Of a DNA stretch of 64,000 bases, positions 54,121-64,000 are shown piece after piece. The stretch spans positions 124,001 through 188,000 of the forward strand of contig WOUO01000022.1 of the NCBI GenBank assembly GCA_017139535.1, read 5' to 3'. Origin of the DNA: Trichocladium uniseriatum. Taxonomy: Eukaryota; Ascomycota; Sordariomycetes; Sordariales; Chaetomiaceae. Each line of letters opens with the position of its first letter. Position 1 is the first letter of the stretch. A program made the translations under genes and the position numbers. The notes under the pieces are model-generated. The model did not search any database. It saw only the letters and a list, made by a program, of their open reading frames with translations, and was not told the origin of the DNA.

Positions 54121-54600
54121 ATGTAATTACACCAAAGTCATCCTCCTCGCCCTTTTGGCCGCCTCAACTGCCTCCACCGCAGCCGTCACTGCCCACTAGA
54201 CTGATAATAACAATAGCAACAACAACAACAACGGGAACTTGAACCAGAACTAGCTTGACTTTGGAGTGGGTCCCGACCGTGGACTTCCAGCTCAGGCCGG
54301 CCGCCGGCAGCCCGACGAGAGGACCTTCCTGCCGACGGACCCGCTGGTCGCCTCGGGCCAGCAGGACGCGTAAACATCACCACCATCATTCCAATCGGGC
54401 TTGGCGCTGTCCCGGACTGTCTTGCCCGTGTGTGGTCTGGATTTCAGATTTCACTGGACAAAGTGCGAGTTCTGGAAAGGTCCAGCCGCAAAGCAAGAGA
54501 TTGATGCGGGTCCAGGAACACCGCTAGCGCGCGCAGCTGAGAAAATAGTTCTCAATAAAAGGGCACCACCCATGTTAAAAAGTGACGATAGCTAACAGGG
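54121..54600 (+). pseudogene. Possible relic of a small secreted protein gene
   Basis: An ATG at 54121 is followed at once by a stop in its own frame. One base later the frame reads NYTKVILLALLAASTASTA, a convincing signal peptide, then is cut by TAG, continues NGNLNQN, stops again, continues through GRRQPDERTFLPTDPLVASGQQDA and stops at TAA. A C-terminal-like stretch ITTIIPIGLGAVPDCLARVW follows in a shifted frame. No in-frame ATG exists upstream. This fits a signal-peptide gene broken by a one-base frameshift and C-to-T-like stop mutations, but a real spliced gene or chance cannot be excluded. The parent family is not recognised. Confidence 0.35.
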
Positions 54601-54705
54601 GTTGAGAGAGATATTAAAGAGTCGTCGGCGAACGCACAGCGCGTCGCCAACCTGAGCTGCTTCTGACCAGGTATCTATCTCACCTCGTTGCCGACAGAAC
54701 ATAAA

Positions 54706-55430
54706 ATGCAGCCCCTTCAAATTCTCCTCGCGCTTGTCGCCATCAACCCCTTGGCTTCGGTCCTCGCCAAGCCGAGCTGCAAGGCTGCTGCCGTGGAGAG
54801 CGCCCTGAGCGACATCTCGCTCCTCGGCGAGCCGGCCACTGAATTCTGTTACTCACACCTCGGCATTCCCGCGACGACGACGTCGTACGTCATTGAGACA
54901 CCGACGAGGTAAGTCACCGAAATCAGTATCCGTGCCAGTAACATATAGCTGGGTTACAACTTACCGACATTCCGCCTGGTTCAGCATCCTCACCTTCACT
55001 CGCCCCGTCACAACCACCGTTACCGACGCCAGTTGCCCCCAGACTCTAAAGAAGCGAGATGTGACTGTACCGACCGGGCTCAGCAAGTACGGCAACAACA
55101 TTCTCTCGTCGGCATGCAGTCGCCTCAGCCTTGAGCCCACTGCCACAGCGACCTTCACGGGCATCGCGTCCATTGCCGCGGTATGTGATCCGTCTTGTGC
55201 CTTTTCAGAAGATAAGGTAAAAGTGCCAGTGCAGCTGACATCGGGCGTTCCCTTCCGAGAAATAGACCGTGACCTCGACCGTCGAAGTTGCCGCCGCCAC
55301 CGCCACTCTTTGCACTGGTTCAACTTGCACTCCAGTTGACGAGCCCTGCGATTTCATGCATCCTGAACTCTGCTGCAGTCAAGCATGCGCATGCAGGAGT
55401 GGTGTCTGTCAGTGCTTCAGTTTTTTCTAG
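54706..55430 (+). CDS. Small cysteine-rich secreted protein of unknown function (187 aa)
   Basis: Three exons: 54706..54908, 54985..55180, 55266..55430; introns 76 and 85 nt; 188 codons. Start is ATG 54706 (the upstream TTG frame is not used). Residues 1-21 are a signal peptide (MQPLQILLALVAINPLASVLA). The middle is Thr/Ser/Val-rich (TFTRPVTTTVTDASC, then LKKRD, a possible Kex2 site). After VTSTVEVAAATATLCTG a C-terminal domain packs nine cysteines into about 35 residues (CTPVDEPCDF, CCSQACACRSGVCQCF), resembling a knottin or chitin-binding-like fold. Both introns are needed: without them the Cys-rich exon is out of frame. An effector or cell-wall role is possible; the function is unknown. 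Confidence 0.75.
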
Positions 55431-56993
55431 TTGGGCTACCATGATGCAGTTTTTGTCTAGCAATGCGCAGTCTTCTTTCCACCGGCAGTCCGTCTGTCTG
55501 TATCGGACTTTGCTCTCCTGGGCACTTAGCCCGAGTGAATTGTCTTTCGTGATTCGACGGTCGGAACAACGCCTCTAAGGCTGGCGATGAAAGGAGATTG
55601 AACACTGATGGTCCCGTCCAAACACAAGGCGGCTCGGTTCCTACCCACAAGCCTCGAGGGTACCTAGCTGCCTCCTTCACTGCTATCGGTTCAGTTCCGC
55701 GGTATTACTATGATATGGCCCTTCCCAACACCGCAATTCGTGTCGCGATGATTGGGTGCTCTTTCCAAAAAGAGCAAGAGGAAAAATTCTGCGGCTGGCC
55801 ATGAGGTGTGCAAGGTTTCATTGATTCTCTTCCAGACACATATGGCATCCAGCTACTTCGTATTCAACTTCCAGCAATTGAGAACCAACAAGGAAAATTC
55901 GCTTAATCCAATCGCCCACCGATCGGAGCGTTGCCCTCCCTTGTTATCACTAATGCACTTGGTCAAACTTTGCAATTCGGAGTGGGTGTGAGTCACTCTC
56001 GAGATATATATATACGGGAAGTTGGCTGTCAGCGGTGGTCGGCCAATCACTTTTCGGGATCAGTTGTAAAAGTCACCTAGCATGAATCACAGCTGTAGCA
56101 AGTTCTGTACTTTTCCAACCTCGTCGTGCCTGCGGAAATAGATCTCGAACACTCCCTGTCCCCGTTCTTCATTTCTGCCCCAGCCTTTCAGCTAACACCG
56201 AGCCCAGATGGCCAAATGTTTTTGGTACCGCAACCCAACGCTCGCGAGATAACGGGCGGTGGGGTGTCTGGAAAAGCCGATACAGGCACAGAAGAGAAGC
56301 GTCACTGGGACAACGAAACAAGGGGCAAACAACCCCGGAATTCCCGAAGCCCCACTAGCCCAGTGTTGACCCCGGGGATCTTGAGGACAACTCTGCGTCG
56401 AAGAATGGGAATTGCTGGCTTCGTTGAAGCAAATACTATGTTTCTTGTTTTTTTTGTTAGTTTCAGGCTCACAGTGTATTTACCTGGTTCTGCTCATCCT
56501 ATGGGGAAGGGTAGGGGATGGGGAAGGGAAATGCAGCGGCTTGTGCAGAGGGCTGAAGGGAGTCAGCCCCGGAAAAGCCGCCAACCGTGGACCTTATGGA
56601 CTCCGCCGGATCTCATCACATGATTGATTTACATTCAATGATTTCGACGGAGGTCAGGTCTGTGCTGATCGGGATTCCCGACATTCCTCAACACCAACAA
56701 AGTCATGGGTTCTCCGGATCGGCCCCGAACATCAGCAAAAACTTTCGCCACCCACCAGAGCCCGGTTGGACAACGACCATATTGATAACAATTTTATGTA
56801 CCAGTACAGCAACTCCTTGTCCCGTTGCTCTACTTGAGGCTTAACCGTTCCTTGATCGATGGCGGAGAAAACCACAACAGCTTCGAAAAACAAATTCTCC
56901 ACTGTAAGGTTCGGAAACGTTCCCACCCATCCTCTTTCTGTTCTCTTTTGACCGTGGAAAAGAAGAACGGGCAGGCGAAGTAATACGAAACAT
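55431..56993. other. 1.56-kb intergenic region upstream of the GH78 gene
   Basis: No supported gene. A 165-codon frame (56126-56623) begins with GTG and shows no motif. Confidence 0.45.
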
Positions 56994-59482
56994 ATGTCTA
57001 GTATGTCGTCCCAGGAAGTGCCCTTCCCAATAGGGGGTGCGCAATGGATATGGGTGCCCAAAGTCGACAACAACGCCGAGCCATACTTCGTCCTGTTCCG
57101 GAGATCGCTGGTTTTGGACGGACCACCTCCGCCATTGTGCGTTCTGCACATCTCAGCCGACACCCGGTATCGACTGTTCGTCAACGGAATCCCCGCCAGT
57201 TTTGGCCCCTGCAAGAGCTACCCGACACGATGGTACTATGAGAGCGTTGACATCGCCCCCTTCCTGAAGACGGGTGTAAACGTTCTCGCCGTTCGGGTCT
57301 TGAGACTGTCCCCGGAAAGTTCGGCCGCGACGTCTATGATGCGAACTAGCAAGCCCGGCATGATACTGCAATGCAAAGTTGGCGTGAGATATGACTCCTC
57401 TGGCTGAAAAGCCGTCTTCCATGAAATGGGTTCCTGACTGGCTTACCATAGGACACCGACATTTGCTCCGACGGGAATTGGAAAGTTCGCTGCGACGCGT
57501 CAGTCCGGCTCGTTCCAAACTCGGAATGGGACTTCCGTCTCGGGCCGCCGTTCGTTTCGCTTTGGGAGAGGGCGGATGGGAGGCTGGCGGCCCAGCACTG
57601 GCTTGACGCCGACTTTGACGACACCGAGTGGAGCAACGCGGTCCCTTGCACCATGGCGGCAAAAATGTCGCCCGTTTTGGATTCGAGAAAGTTGTATCCG
57701 CGCCCGATTCCGGCCCTGCCCGAGGTACAATCTACTTTTGACGGAGTGGTCTGTTGCTCTGGAGAGAGCAAGTCAGAATGGGAAGCCCTCCTCCTCTCTG
57801 GCAAGCCGGTGTGTGTCGGCGGCCAGTCGACAGTGACGGTCGATTTGGAGTCAAAGGAATTAACGACGGGGTTCCTCGAGCTGTGTTTGGATCAAGATGG
57901 AGAAGATGGCGCAACGGTGACGATCCTTGCTTCGGAATGCTACGAGGGCGACATGGAGCATGGATCTCGTTCTCGATCAAAGGGGGACCGCAGCGACTCA
58001 CAGCATGGGAAGCTTTATGGGCCGGCAGATACGTACATTTGCCGTGCGGGAGCAAACCATTATGAGCCATTCTGGTGGCGCGCCTTCCGTTATGTCCGAC
58101 TGACTTTCCAGACGTCAAACTCACCGCTGACGATCCGCTCCATCCGGTACCGATCAACTCACTACCCGTTAGCCATTGATGCGGCACTGGAATCATCCTC
58201 GTCACCTAGCGTGGACAAGATGTGGCGGGTTTCGCTCAACACCCTGCGGAACTGCATGCACGAGACATATGAGGACTGCCCCTATTATGAGCAGAACCAG
58301 TTCGCCATGGACTCTCGATTGCAGATGCTGTTCACCTACACAGTTTCCCGCGACGACCGCCTGGCCCGCAAAACACTACACGAGTTCTACGCCAGCCGCC
58401 GTGAGGACGGTCTGGTGGAAGCCCAATTCCCCGCGCCCTGCCGGATGACCTCGATCCCGGCCTTTTCGCTGTACTGGGTGCTGATGGTGCACGACCACAT
58501 GATGCATTACGGCGATGCTGACCTGGTTCGCCTCTACTTCGGTACCGTCGACAGCATTCTCGACCATTTCGCCCGCCTCGTGGGACCTCTGGGCTTGGTG
58601 GGCCGCTTCGTCGGACCAGATGAGACGTGGGCTTTTGTTGACTGGGTTGAGGAGTGGACGACGCCGGAGCAAGGGTTCAAGGGGATGGCAGTGCCCCCGG
58701 CGTACTTTTCCTGCGGCGCAGCCACCATTCACAGCCTTCTGTACGCCATCGCGTTGCGGAGTGCAGCTGACCTTGCCGACTTCATTGGTCGCACATGCGT
58801 GGCGGAAGAGTACCGCTCGCGAGCCTCCGAGTTGAATTCCGCGGCGAAGCGGCACTGCTTTGACCAGACCACGGGCCTGTTTGCGGATGGGCCTGGATCC
58901 GCAGACCGCTCGCAGCACACACAGGTGTTGGCCGTACTCTCTGGCGCAGCGTTTGCAGACGAGGCAGCTGCGCTCATGCGCCGGGCCGTGCTGGATCGTG
59001 AGCGGTATCAACTGGTTCGCACATCGCTGGCCATGGCCTTCTACGTCTTCCGCGCTGCATCCCTTGCAGGTGTCTACGAGGAACTGTGGGACGAAATGGT
59101 CAAGCCGTGGAAGGTGATGATGGACCAGAACCTGACCACCTGGGCCGAGTTTGAGACGAACCCGCGGAGCGATTGCCATGGATGGAGCGCTACGCCCATG
59201 TACGAGATTGTTCGGGAAATTGTTGGCGTCAAAATCCCGGCCAGTGACATCGACGCGCCGGTGGTCATTGAACCTCGACCCGAAATGATCCGATCCTTGA
59301 AAGGGTCATTCCTCGCGGGGGGCGGGCGGGTAATTGAAATATCTTGGAGTGACAGAACCTTGCGGCTTACAAGTTCTGCTGATATGATCGTTGACCTTCG
59401 CCTAGGCGAGGAGAGGAGACAGCTTGCGCTCGACAAAGGCATACCACTGCAAATTCTGCTGGAACATTTGGATATAGAGTAG
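56994..59482 (+). CDS. GH78 alpha-L-rhamnosidase-like glycoside hydrolase (806 aa)
   Basis: Two exons: 56994..57383 and 57452..59482 (intron 68 nt, GTGAGA donor, CATAG acceptor); 807 codons. Start is ATG 56994; a second ATG three codons on is an alternative. N-terminal beta-sandwich: GAQWIWVPKVDNNAEPYFVLFRRSL, ADTRYRLFVNGIPASFGP and YESVDIAPFL. Then the GH78 (alpha/alpha)6 barrel with HETYEDCPYYEQNQFAMDSRLQ, DETWAFVDWVEEW (likely acidic catalytic residues), PAYFSCGAATIHSLLYAIAL and the closing RSDCHGWSATPMYEI. Hydrolyses terminal alpha-L-rhamnose from flavonoid glycosides, rhamnogalacturonan or saponins in the family. No signal peptide is visible, so it is probably intracellular. It is followed on the same strand by an MFS sugar transporter gene. 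Confidence 0.9.
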
Positions 59483-59747
59483 ATAGTCAGGAATGATGAA
59501 TCCATATCTTCCATGTGAATAGCCTTGATTGTTGATTGGAAATGGGTTCTGTTATGTTTACGTGGGATTGCCATGGTCAAAAGAAAATACAGACAGACAA
59601 TTTGAAGACTGGAGGCTCAAGCGGCGTGGCACATGGCACAATAATACGTTTCACATGGCAAAGGGCGATCGCTCCTCCGACCACGGCAGGCTTTACCGTT
59701 TTTCTTCGATCGTTTTCCAGTACGAAGTACATTCCGGCGGCAGGACT

Positions 59748-59795
59748 CACTGCCGTACTCACTGCTGTACTCACTGCCGTACTCACTGCCGAGCC
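59748..59795 (+). repeat. Tandem 12-mer CACTGCCGTACT, four units
   Basis: Units at 59748, 59760 (one change), 59772 and 59784 (decayed last four bases). Confidence 0.95.
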
Positions 59796-60027
59796 TGTGC
59801 AATTGATGTGTAGATATCAATAGTGCATAAAAATAGCAAACAAGTTTATCCACTGGGCTCAACTTTCTCACCGCCATGGGGAGCAAGACTTAGGTGTAAA
59901 GGAAATTGCTGGAGACACCGGAAATCCCGAAGTTCCGGAAAACCCGGTTCCAGCACCAGGAGCCTCTTCCCCCAGAAATCCACTTCCCCACATATTGTGA
60001 CGGATCAATTGATATGTATTATCTAGG

Positions 60028-60067
60028 GTTCCCCAGAGTTCCCCAGAGTTCCCCAGATTGCCCCAGA
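60028..60067 (+). repeat. Tandem 10-mer GTTCCCCAGA, four units
   Basis: Three perfect units at 60028, 60038 and 60048, then TTGCCCCAGA at 60058. It ends about 38 bases before the transporter ATG, so it lies in the leader or core promoter. Confidence 0.95.
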
Positions 60068-60104
60068 CCAAGAGTCCCACCGTACTTCTGCATCGTTCCC
60101 CGAG

Positions 60105-62002
60105 ATGGCTGTCGACGGCAAGACTGAAACAATTCATCATGAAGATACACGCACTTCCGAGACTCCGGGCTCTGTTTCCGGGCTGCCGGAGGGCCAGATG
60201 GGTGCCTGGCAGTGCATCAGAGCCAACCCCAAGATTGTTTTCTACTCCCTGTATGCGAACATTGGTGCTGTCATGATCGGCTACGACAATCTGGCTCTGG
60301 CCGTCTGTCTTGCCATGCCAGCCTTTCAGTAAGTGGTCGACGCGAAGCTACTACTATCTGCCCTGGGAGCATTGCTGACCATCTCCCTTCCTCAGGAACA
60401 CATTTGCGAGCGACGTCAACGGAACACTCATCATTCCGGCGTACTGGCAGTCGGCCTGGAACGCCATGTACAACGTCATGACACTGGTCGGATCCCTCAC
60501 GGCGGCAGAATCCATCGACCGGTTCGGCTGCCGCTTCGGATTCCTATTCACCGCAGTGGTGGCCGCCGCAGGTGTTGCCCTCAATTTCGTGGCACAGAAC
60601 CCTGCCGAGTTCCTGGGTGGCAAGATGATCACTGGGTTTGCTGTTGGCATTGCCATGACGGTGGGACAAAAATACGTGTCCGAGATTGCCCCGTTGCCAA
60701 TGCGCGGCATCGCCCTGAGCTTCAATACGATATGCATGGTAATAATCCTTCCTTCCTAGTTAATTCCCTTCTCCTTCTAACCAATGCCTCTCTGTTTAGA
60801 ACATCGGTTTCCTCATCGCCATATCTGCGACGTTTAGCAGAGTTAGCATTCTAGACGAGTCGGCTTTCAGGGTAAGCGGACACACCTGTTTCACGCACTC
60901 CCTTAATTTAAAATTCTGTCAGAAATCAGCCACAGGCTCAAACGATTCTAACTTAAATTACCACGTCACAGCATCTCTTCGCCGCTGCCTGGGCCTTCCC
61001 CGGCGCCATCGCGATTGGCCTGCCGTTTATCCCGGAATCGCCCTACTGGTACGCACAGAGGGATCAGGCGGACAAAGTAAAGCGCGCCCTTGAGCGTCTT
61101 TCCCCGAAAAATCACCCCGTCCAGCCGCAGGTCGACCAGATCATGGCCGCTATCGAGGCGGAGCGCACCATCTCGGCCGTCTCTGGTGGTTCCGGCGCCG
61201 TCTCGCTGCTCGACTGCTTCCGCGGAACTAACTGGCGCCGCACGCGCGTCGTCCTGATCTGCAGTTCCATGAACGTGGCGGTTGGCGGCGTTCTCTCGGC
61301 CAACGCACCCTACTTCCTGAACCAGACGGGCCTACCCTCACACACCGTCACCATGCTGATTGAGATCGGTATCAGCCTGGGCGTGCTTAGTGCCCTGGTC
61401 AACGTGGCATTGATGGCGCGCTTCAATCAGCGGCCGCTGCTGCTCGGCGGCATTGGATTGTGTGCCGCCATGTTCTTGATTATGGGGGTTGCGGGATGTT
61501 TTGCCCGAACGCCCAAGAACTTGCTGTACGTCTCTTCATTTGATTCAGCTTTCGCAACCCCGTTTTAGGACCTTTGACTGATGATCGTGTGTATGTGTTT
61601 AGTCTTATTGGCATTGTCCTACAGATCACCCCGCTCTCCTACGGTCCGTCAGTGGGCGCGGCAATGGCGGTGGCTGGCGAGGTGTCGTCGATGAGTCTGC
61701 GATCGAAAACCCTCGGCGTCGGCATAGCGTCCAACTACCTCTTCAGCACCATCTGGCTGGTGGTGCTCCCGTACTTGTTTAATGAGGACGAGGCCAACCT
61801 TGGTGGCAAGATCGGATTCATTTTCTTCGCGCAGGCGGTGCTGTTCATGGTGGCAGTGTGGTTCGAAGTTCCAAGCACCAACGGGCGGAGTTATGAAGAC
61901 TTGGACCTTATGTTCGAGTCCCGTTTGCACACGCGGAAGTTCCAAGAGTGGGAGCAGGATAGTTCAGCGATGGCCATGGCTGCGAAGGTGGCAGACCTGT
62001 GA
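60105..62002 (+). CDS. MFS sugar transporter (530 aa)
   Basis: Five exons: 60105..60328, 60396..60738, 60800..60871, 60972..61525, 61603..62002; introns 67, 61, 100 and 77 nt; 531 codons. Twelve membrane spans of the sugar-porter type are expected. Seen: NIGAVMIGYDNLALAVCLAMPAF (TM1), DRFGCRFG (loop 2-3, D-R-x-G-R-x-like), GKMITGFAVGIAMTVGQKYVSEIAPLPMRG (TM4 and PESPYW-type motif after TM6: FIPESPYWYA), QITPLSYGPSVGAAMAVAGEVSSMSLRSKTLG (TM10), and FFEVPSTNGRSYEDLD-type PETKG equivalent (FEVPSTNGRSYEDLDLMFE). This places it in the fungal maltose/hexose permease group. It follows the GH78 gene on the same strand, so a rhamnoside or related glycoside is a reasonable substrate guess. Confidence 0.9.
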
Positions 62003-62459
62003 ATTGTTCTGTCATGGGCTCCTACTACTCTACTAAGGCATACCACCACCACCCAGGCCCAAGCCTGGCTAGCTAGACATCTTATCCATATCAATTCCGA
62101 AAAGAAGCATCGCTCTCAACCTGGAACTCAGACCAGACAGCTATTCAGCTCTCAGATACGGGCGCGAGTATACGCTTGTGAATTGTCCTGCTAATAACGA
62201 ACATGACGGTCGTTCGGTGGCTCGGCCAGTGCGCGCAACTGGCTATGTAGGTAGGATTGCGATCTAAAGCCGAGGCCTCCGGGATACACCATGGATGTAC
62301 GTCACACTCTCCCAAAAAATGGGGGTCAAAAAGTTGGGTCACGATTTTCCCCACTTACAGAAGAGAGTTGGTGGCCAAAAGTGATCACGAAAAGTTCAGC
62401 TGGCCGGTGCCCCACTTTCAAGTTTCAACCTCAACCAGTATCACCCCACCACCGCAACC
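62003..62459. other. Intergenic region before the dioxygenase gene
   Basis: Transporter 3' UTR and dioxygenase promoter. Nothing else recognised. Confidence 0.45.
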
Positions 62460-63965
62460 ATGACCAGCAAGTCGAAAAAAAGAAAACAGAATGCCCAGCC
62501 CAATGTTCCAAATAAGCTCATAAAGACAGTTAGCAAGCCAATCACTCCGCCACATGAAGGCAACGGCGATAGCGACGGCGGTGGCGATGCGACGTCGCTC
62601 GGGCCGGCAAGTCTCTTCACGGTCGTCTCCCAGGAGGAGCTCGACGTCACCGTCGAAACCCTGACGGAGCTCTCAAAATACCCGGCCTTGATCAAGTCGA
62701 AGGCTTGCAGAGACCTCCGAGTTGCCGTCTACGACTTCCGCCAGGTGTGCGCCACCGGACAGAACAGCGCGTCTTCCAACTTGACTGGTCGCATCACTGC
62801 CGCACTGGCCGATGGAAAGTACACCGACGCGCGAGTCCTTCTCGCCGAGATGAGAATCCGTGGCGAAGAGCTAAAACTGGGTGCTCTGTGTCGCTGGGTG
62901 CGCGACCTCGACGTTATCAGCCGTGTGTCAACGTGTTACCATGATGCCGCCGTGGACCGGTGGAGCCCGAAGGAGCGAGAAGTTATCGCTGTACTCGACG
63001 CCGTCCTCCGTGTTTGCGGGCCCATCGACACTAACCGCATCGCCAACTCGGACCTGTCATCTCCCATCGCCGTACAGGACACTTGGAATCTTGGGCCCTC
63101 GGTACCGACGCAGCAAGTGTACGCCTCGGTTCTTGACGGGACAATCCTTGCCGCGGCTCCTCAGCTTCCCAGCGGGCTGCGCGTCATCGAAACAACCCCC
63201 GGCCCTCTCCGCAAGCCGCCCAACCACCACGACGCGCTCCTATACACCTCGGCCCCCGGTGCCGTCCCCCTCTCCACCACACCGCCAACCATCTCCTATC
63301 AACAGCACCCACTCGTGCCCAACCTTTCGCTCGCAACCAACCTTCTCTCCCCGACCGAGTGCAAAGCAATCATCGCTGCCGGCGAATCCGTCCACTTCCT
63401 TCCCGACGCCCCACTCCGCGAGGACGGCGACGTGAGCATCTTGGCGCACAACTTTTACTGGGTGGTTGACCAACCGTTTCACGACACGCTGTGGTCGCGC
63501 ATCTCACCGTTTATACCCGCCTCGGTGGGCGGCCGCCTAGTGCGGGGCCTGAATCGGCGCTTCCGCGTCTATCGATATGTGCCGGGTGCCGAATACCGCT
63601 GCCATATCGACGGCGCGTGGCCGCCGTCGGGCATTCTACCCGACGACACGTACGTCTATGACGCCTCGCCTCCGGACAAGAAGCAGAGCTCGTTGTTTAC
63701 CTTTTTGATCTATCTGAGCGACGACTTTGAGGGCGGAGAGACGACTTTCTTCCTGCCATCAGCGAAGGAGGGGACGCTCAACGCGTATCCGGTGAGACCA
63801 GTCATGGGTGCCGCGGCCATATTCCCGCATGGGGATACGAGCGCTTTATTGCATGAGGGAACCGGAGTGAGGAAGGGGGCCAAGTATGTCATTAGAACGG
63901 AGATTGAGTATGATGTTGAGCCAACTCAGGGGGCTCAAGGTGTCAATAACAGCGTGCAGGTTTAA
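62460..63965 (+). CDS. 2-oxoglutarate/Fe(II)-dependent dioxygenase, prolyl-4-hydroxylase-like (501 aa)
   Basis: Single exon from ATG 62460 (MTSKSKKRKQN) to TAA. The C-terminal half (about 295-490) is a P4Hc-type double-stranded beta-helix: LSLATNLLSPTECKAII, FRVYRYVPGAEYRCHIDGAWPP with Fe ligands His382 and Asp384, TFLIYLSDDFEGGETTFFLP, then AAIFPHGDTSALLHEGTGVRKGAKYVIRTEIEYD with the third ligand His465 and 2-oxoglutarate-binding Arg479. The N-terminal 35 residues are Lys-rich and polar (possible nuclear signal KSKKRK), followed by a helical region of about 200 residues with no known domain. The substrate is unknown. The ORF ends 35 bases before the window edge. Confidence 0.88.
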   Translation: MTSKSKKRKQNAQPNVPNKLIKTVSKPITPPHEGNGDSDGGGDATSLGPASLFTVVSQEELDVTVETLTELSKYPALIKSKACRDLRVAVYDFRQVCATGQNSASSNLTGRITAALADGKYTDARVLLAEMRIRGEELKLGALCRWVRDLDVISRVSTCYHDAAVDRWSPKEREVIAVLDAVLRVCGPIDTNRIANSDLSSPIAVQDTWNLGPSVPTQQVYASVLDGTILAAAPQLPSGLRVIETTPGPLRKPPNHHDALLYTSAPGAVPLSTTPPTISYQQHPLVPNLSLATNLLSPTECKAIIAAGESVHFLPDAPLREDGDVSILAHNFYWVVDQPFHDTLWSRISPFIPASVGGRLVRGLNRRFRVYRYVPGAEYRCHIDGAWPPSGILPDDTYVYDASPPDKKQSSLFTFLIYLSDDFEGGETTFFLPSAKEGTLNAYPVRPVMGAAAIFPHGDTSALLHEGTGVRKGAKYVIRTEIEYDVEPTQGAQGVNNSVQV

Positions 63966-64000
63966 CAAGTTGGTTATCCTGAGACGAATCTAGGGGTTTA

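Larger units (their letters stand above)
59483..60104. other. Intergenic region with the MFS transporter promoter
   Basis: Contains two short tandem repeats (12-mer at 59748, 10-mer at 60028). No coding region supported. Confidence 0.5.

Noticed and set aside
56126..56623. 165-codon frame upstream of the GH78 gene
   Set aside because: GTG start, no domain, no splice context.
6015..62002. A single rhamnose cluster joining the UDP-rhamnose synthase and the GH78/transporter pair
   Set aside because: They are 50 kb apart with many unrelated housekeeping genes between, and one makes UDP-rhamnose while the other would release rhamnose. No cluster is supported.

Overview
This window is nuclear chromosomal DNA of a filamentous ascomycete, most likely a Sordariomycete (Sordariales-like by inference). 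The evidence is: protein genes interrupted by short introns (mostly 48-100 nt) with GTRNGT donors and CTAAC-type branch sites; eukaryotic tRNA genes, one with an 18-nt intron; ergosterol, GPI-anchor and eEF1B genes of fungal type; a TRAX gene, which budding yeast lacks; and Pth11/rhodopsin-like, F-box and small secreted protein genes typical of Pezizomycotina. Genes sit on both strands with no operons. I built splice models by hand: in every multi-exon model the exon phases add up and conserved motifs are restored across the junctions.

Layout, 1-27 kb: a coiled-coil protein of unknown function (+); a J-domain/X-domain co-chaperone (-); a UDP-rhamnose synthase of the epimerase-reductase type (-); squalene synthase erg9 (+); a secreted subtilisin-like protease (-); a 3.1-kb gene-poor stretch; an F-box protein (+); GPI mannosyltransferase I, PIG-M/Gpi14 (-); translin-associated factor X (+); elongation factor 1-beta (+); a DCAF7/WDR68-type WD40 scaffold (-); and phosphopantetheine adenylyltransferase (+).

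Layout, 27-41 kb: a decayed enoyl-reductase (LovC/ToxD-like) pseudogene containing a GAT microsatellite; a rhodopsin-fold (Pth11-like) membrane protein (-); a GMC oxidoreductase (+); tRNA-Asn(GTT); mitochondrial ribosomal protein bL36m (+); histone N-terminal acetyltransferase NAA40/NatD (+); a cytochrome P450 (+); and tRNA-Phe(GAA) (-).

Layout, 41-64 kb: PIG-S/Gpi17 (-) divergent from a Fat1-type very-long-chain acyl-CoA synthetase (+); a 1-Cys peroxiredoxin (+); a large Kelch/BTB protein resembling Ral2 (+); a secretion-signal relic and a small cysteine-rich secreted protein (+); a GH78 alpha-L-rhamnosidase-like enzyme next to an MFS sugar transporter (+, +); and a 2-oxoglutarate/Fe(II) dioxygenase (+).

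Most genes are housekeeping and not functionally linked. The clearest local partnership is the GH78 enzyme, which has no visible signal peptide, followed by the MFS transporter: together they suggest uptake and intracellular hydrolysis of a rhamnoside. The accessory features are the enoyl-reductase relic and the secreted-protein region at 54-55.4 kb. I found no transposon, CRISPR array or clearly new multigene system.
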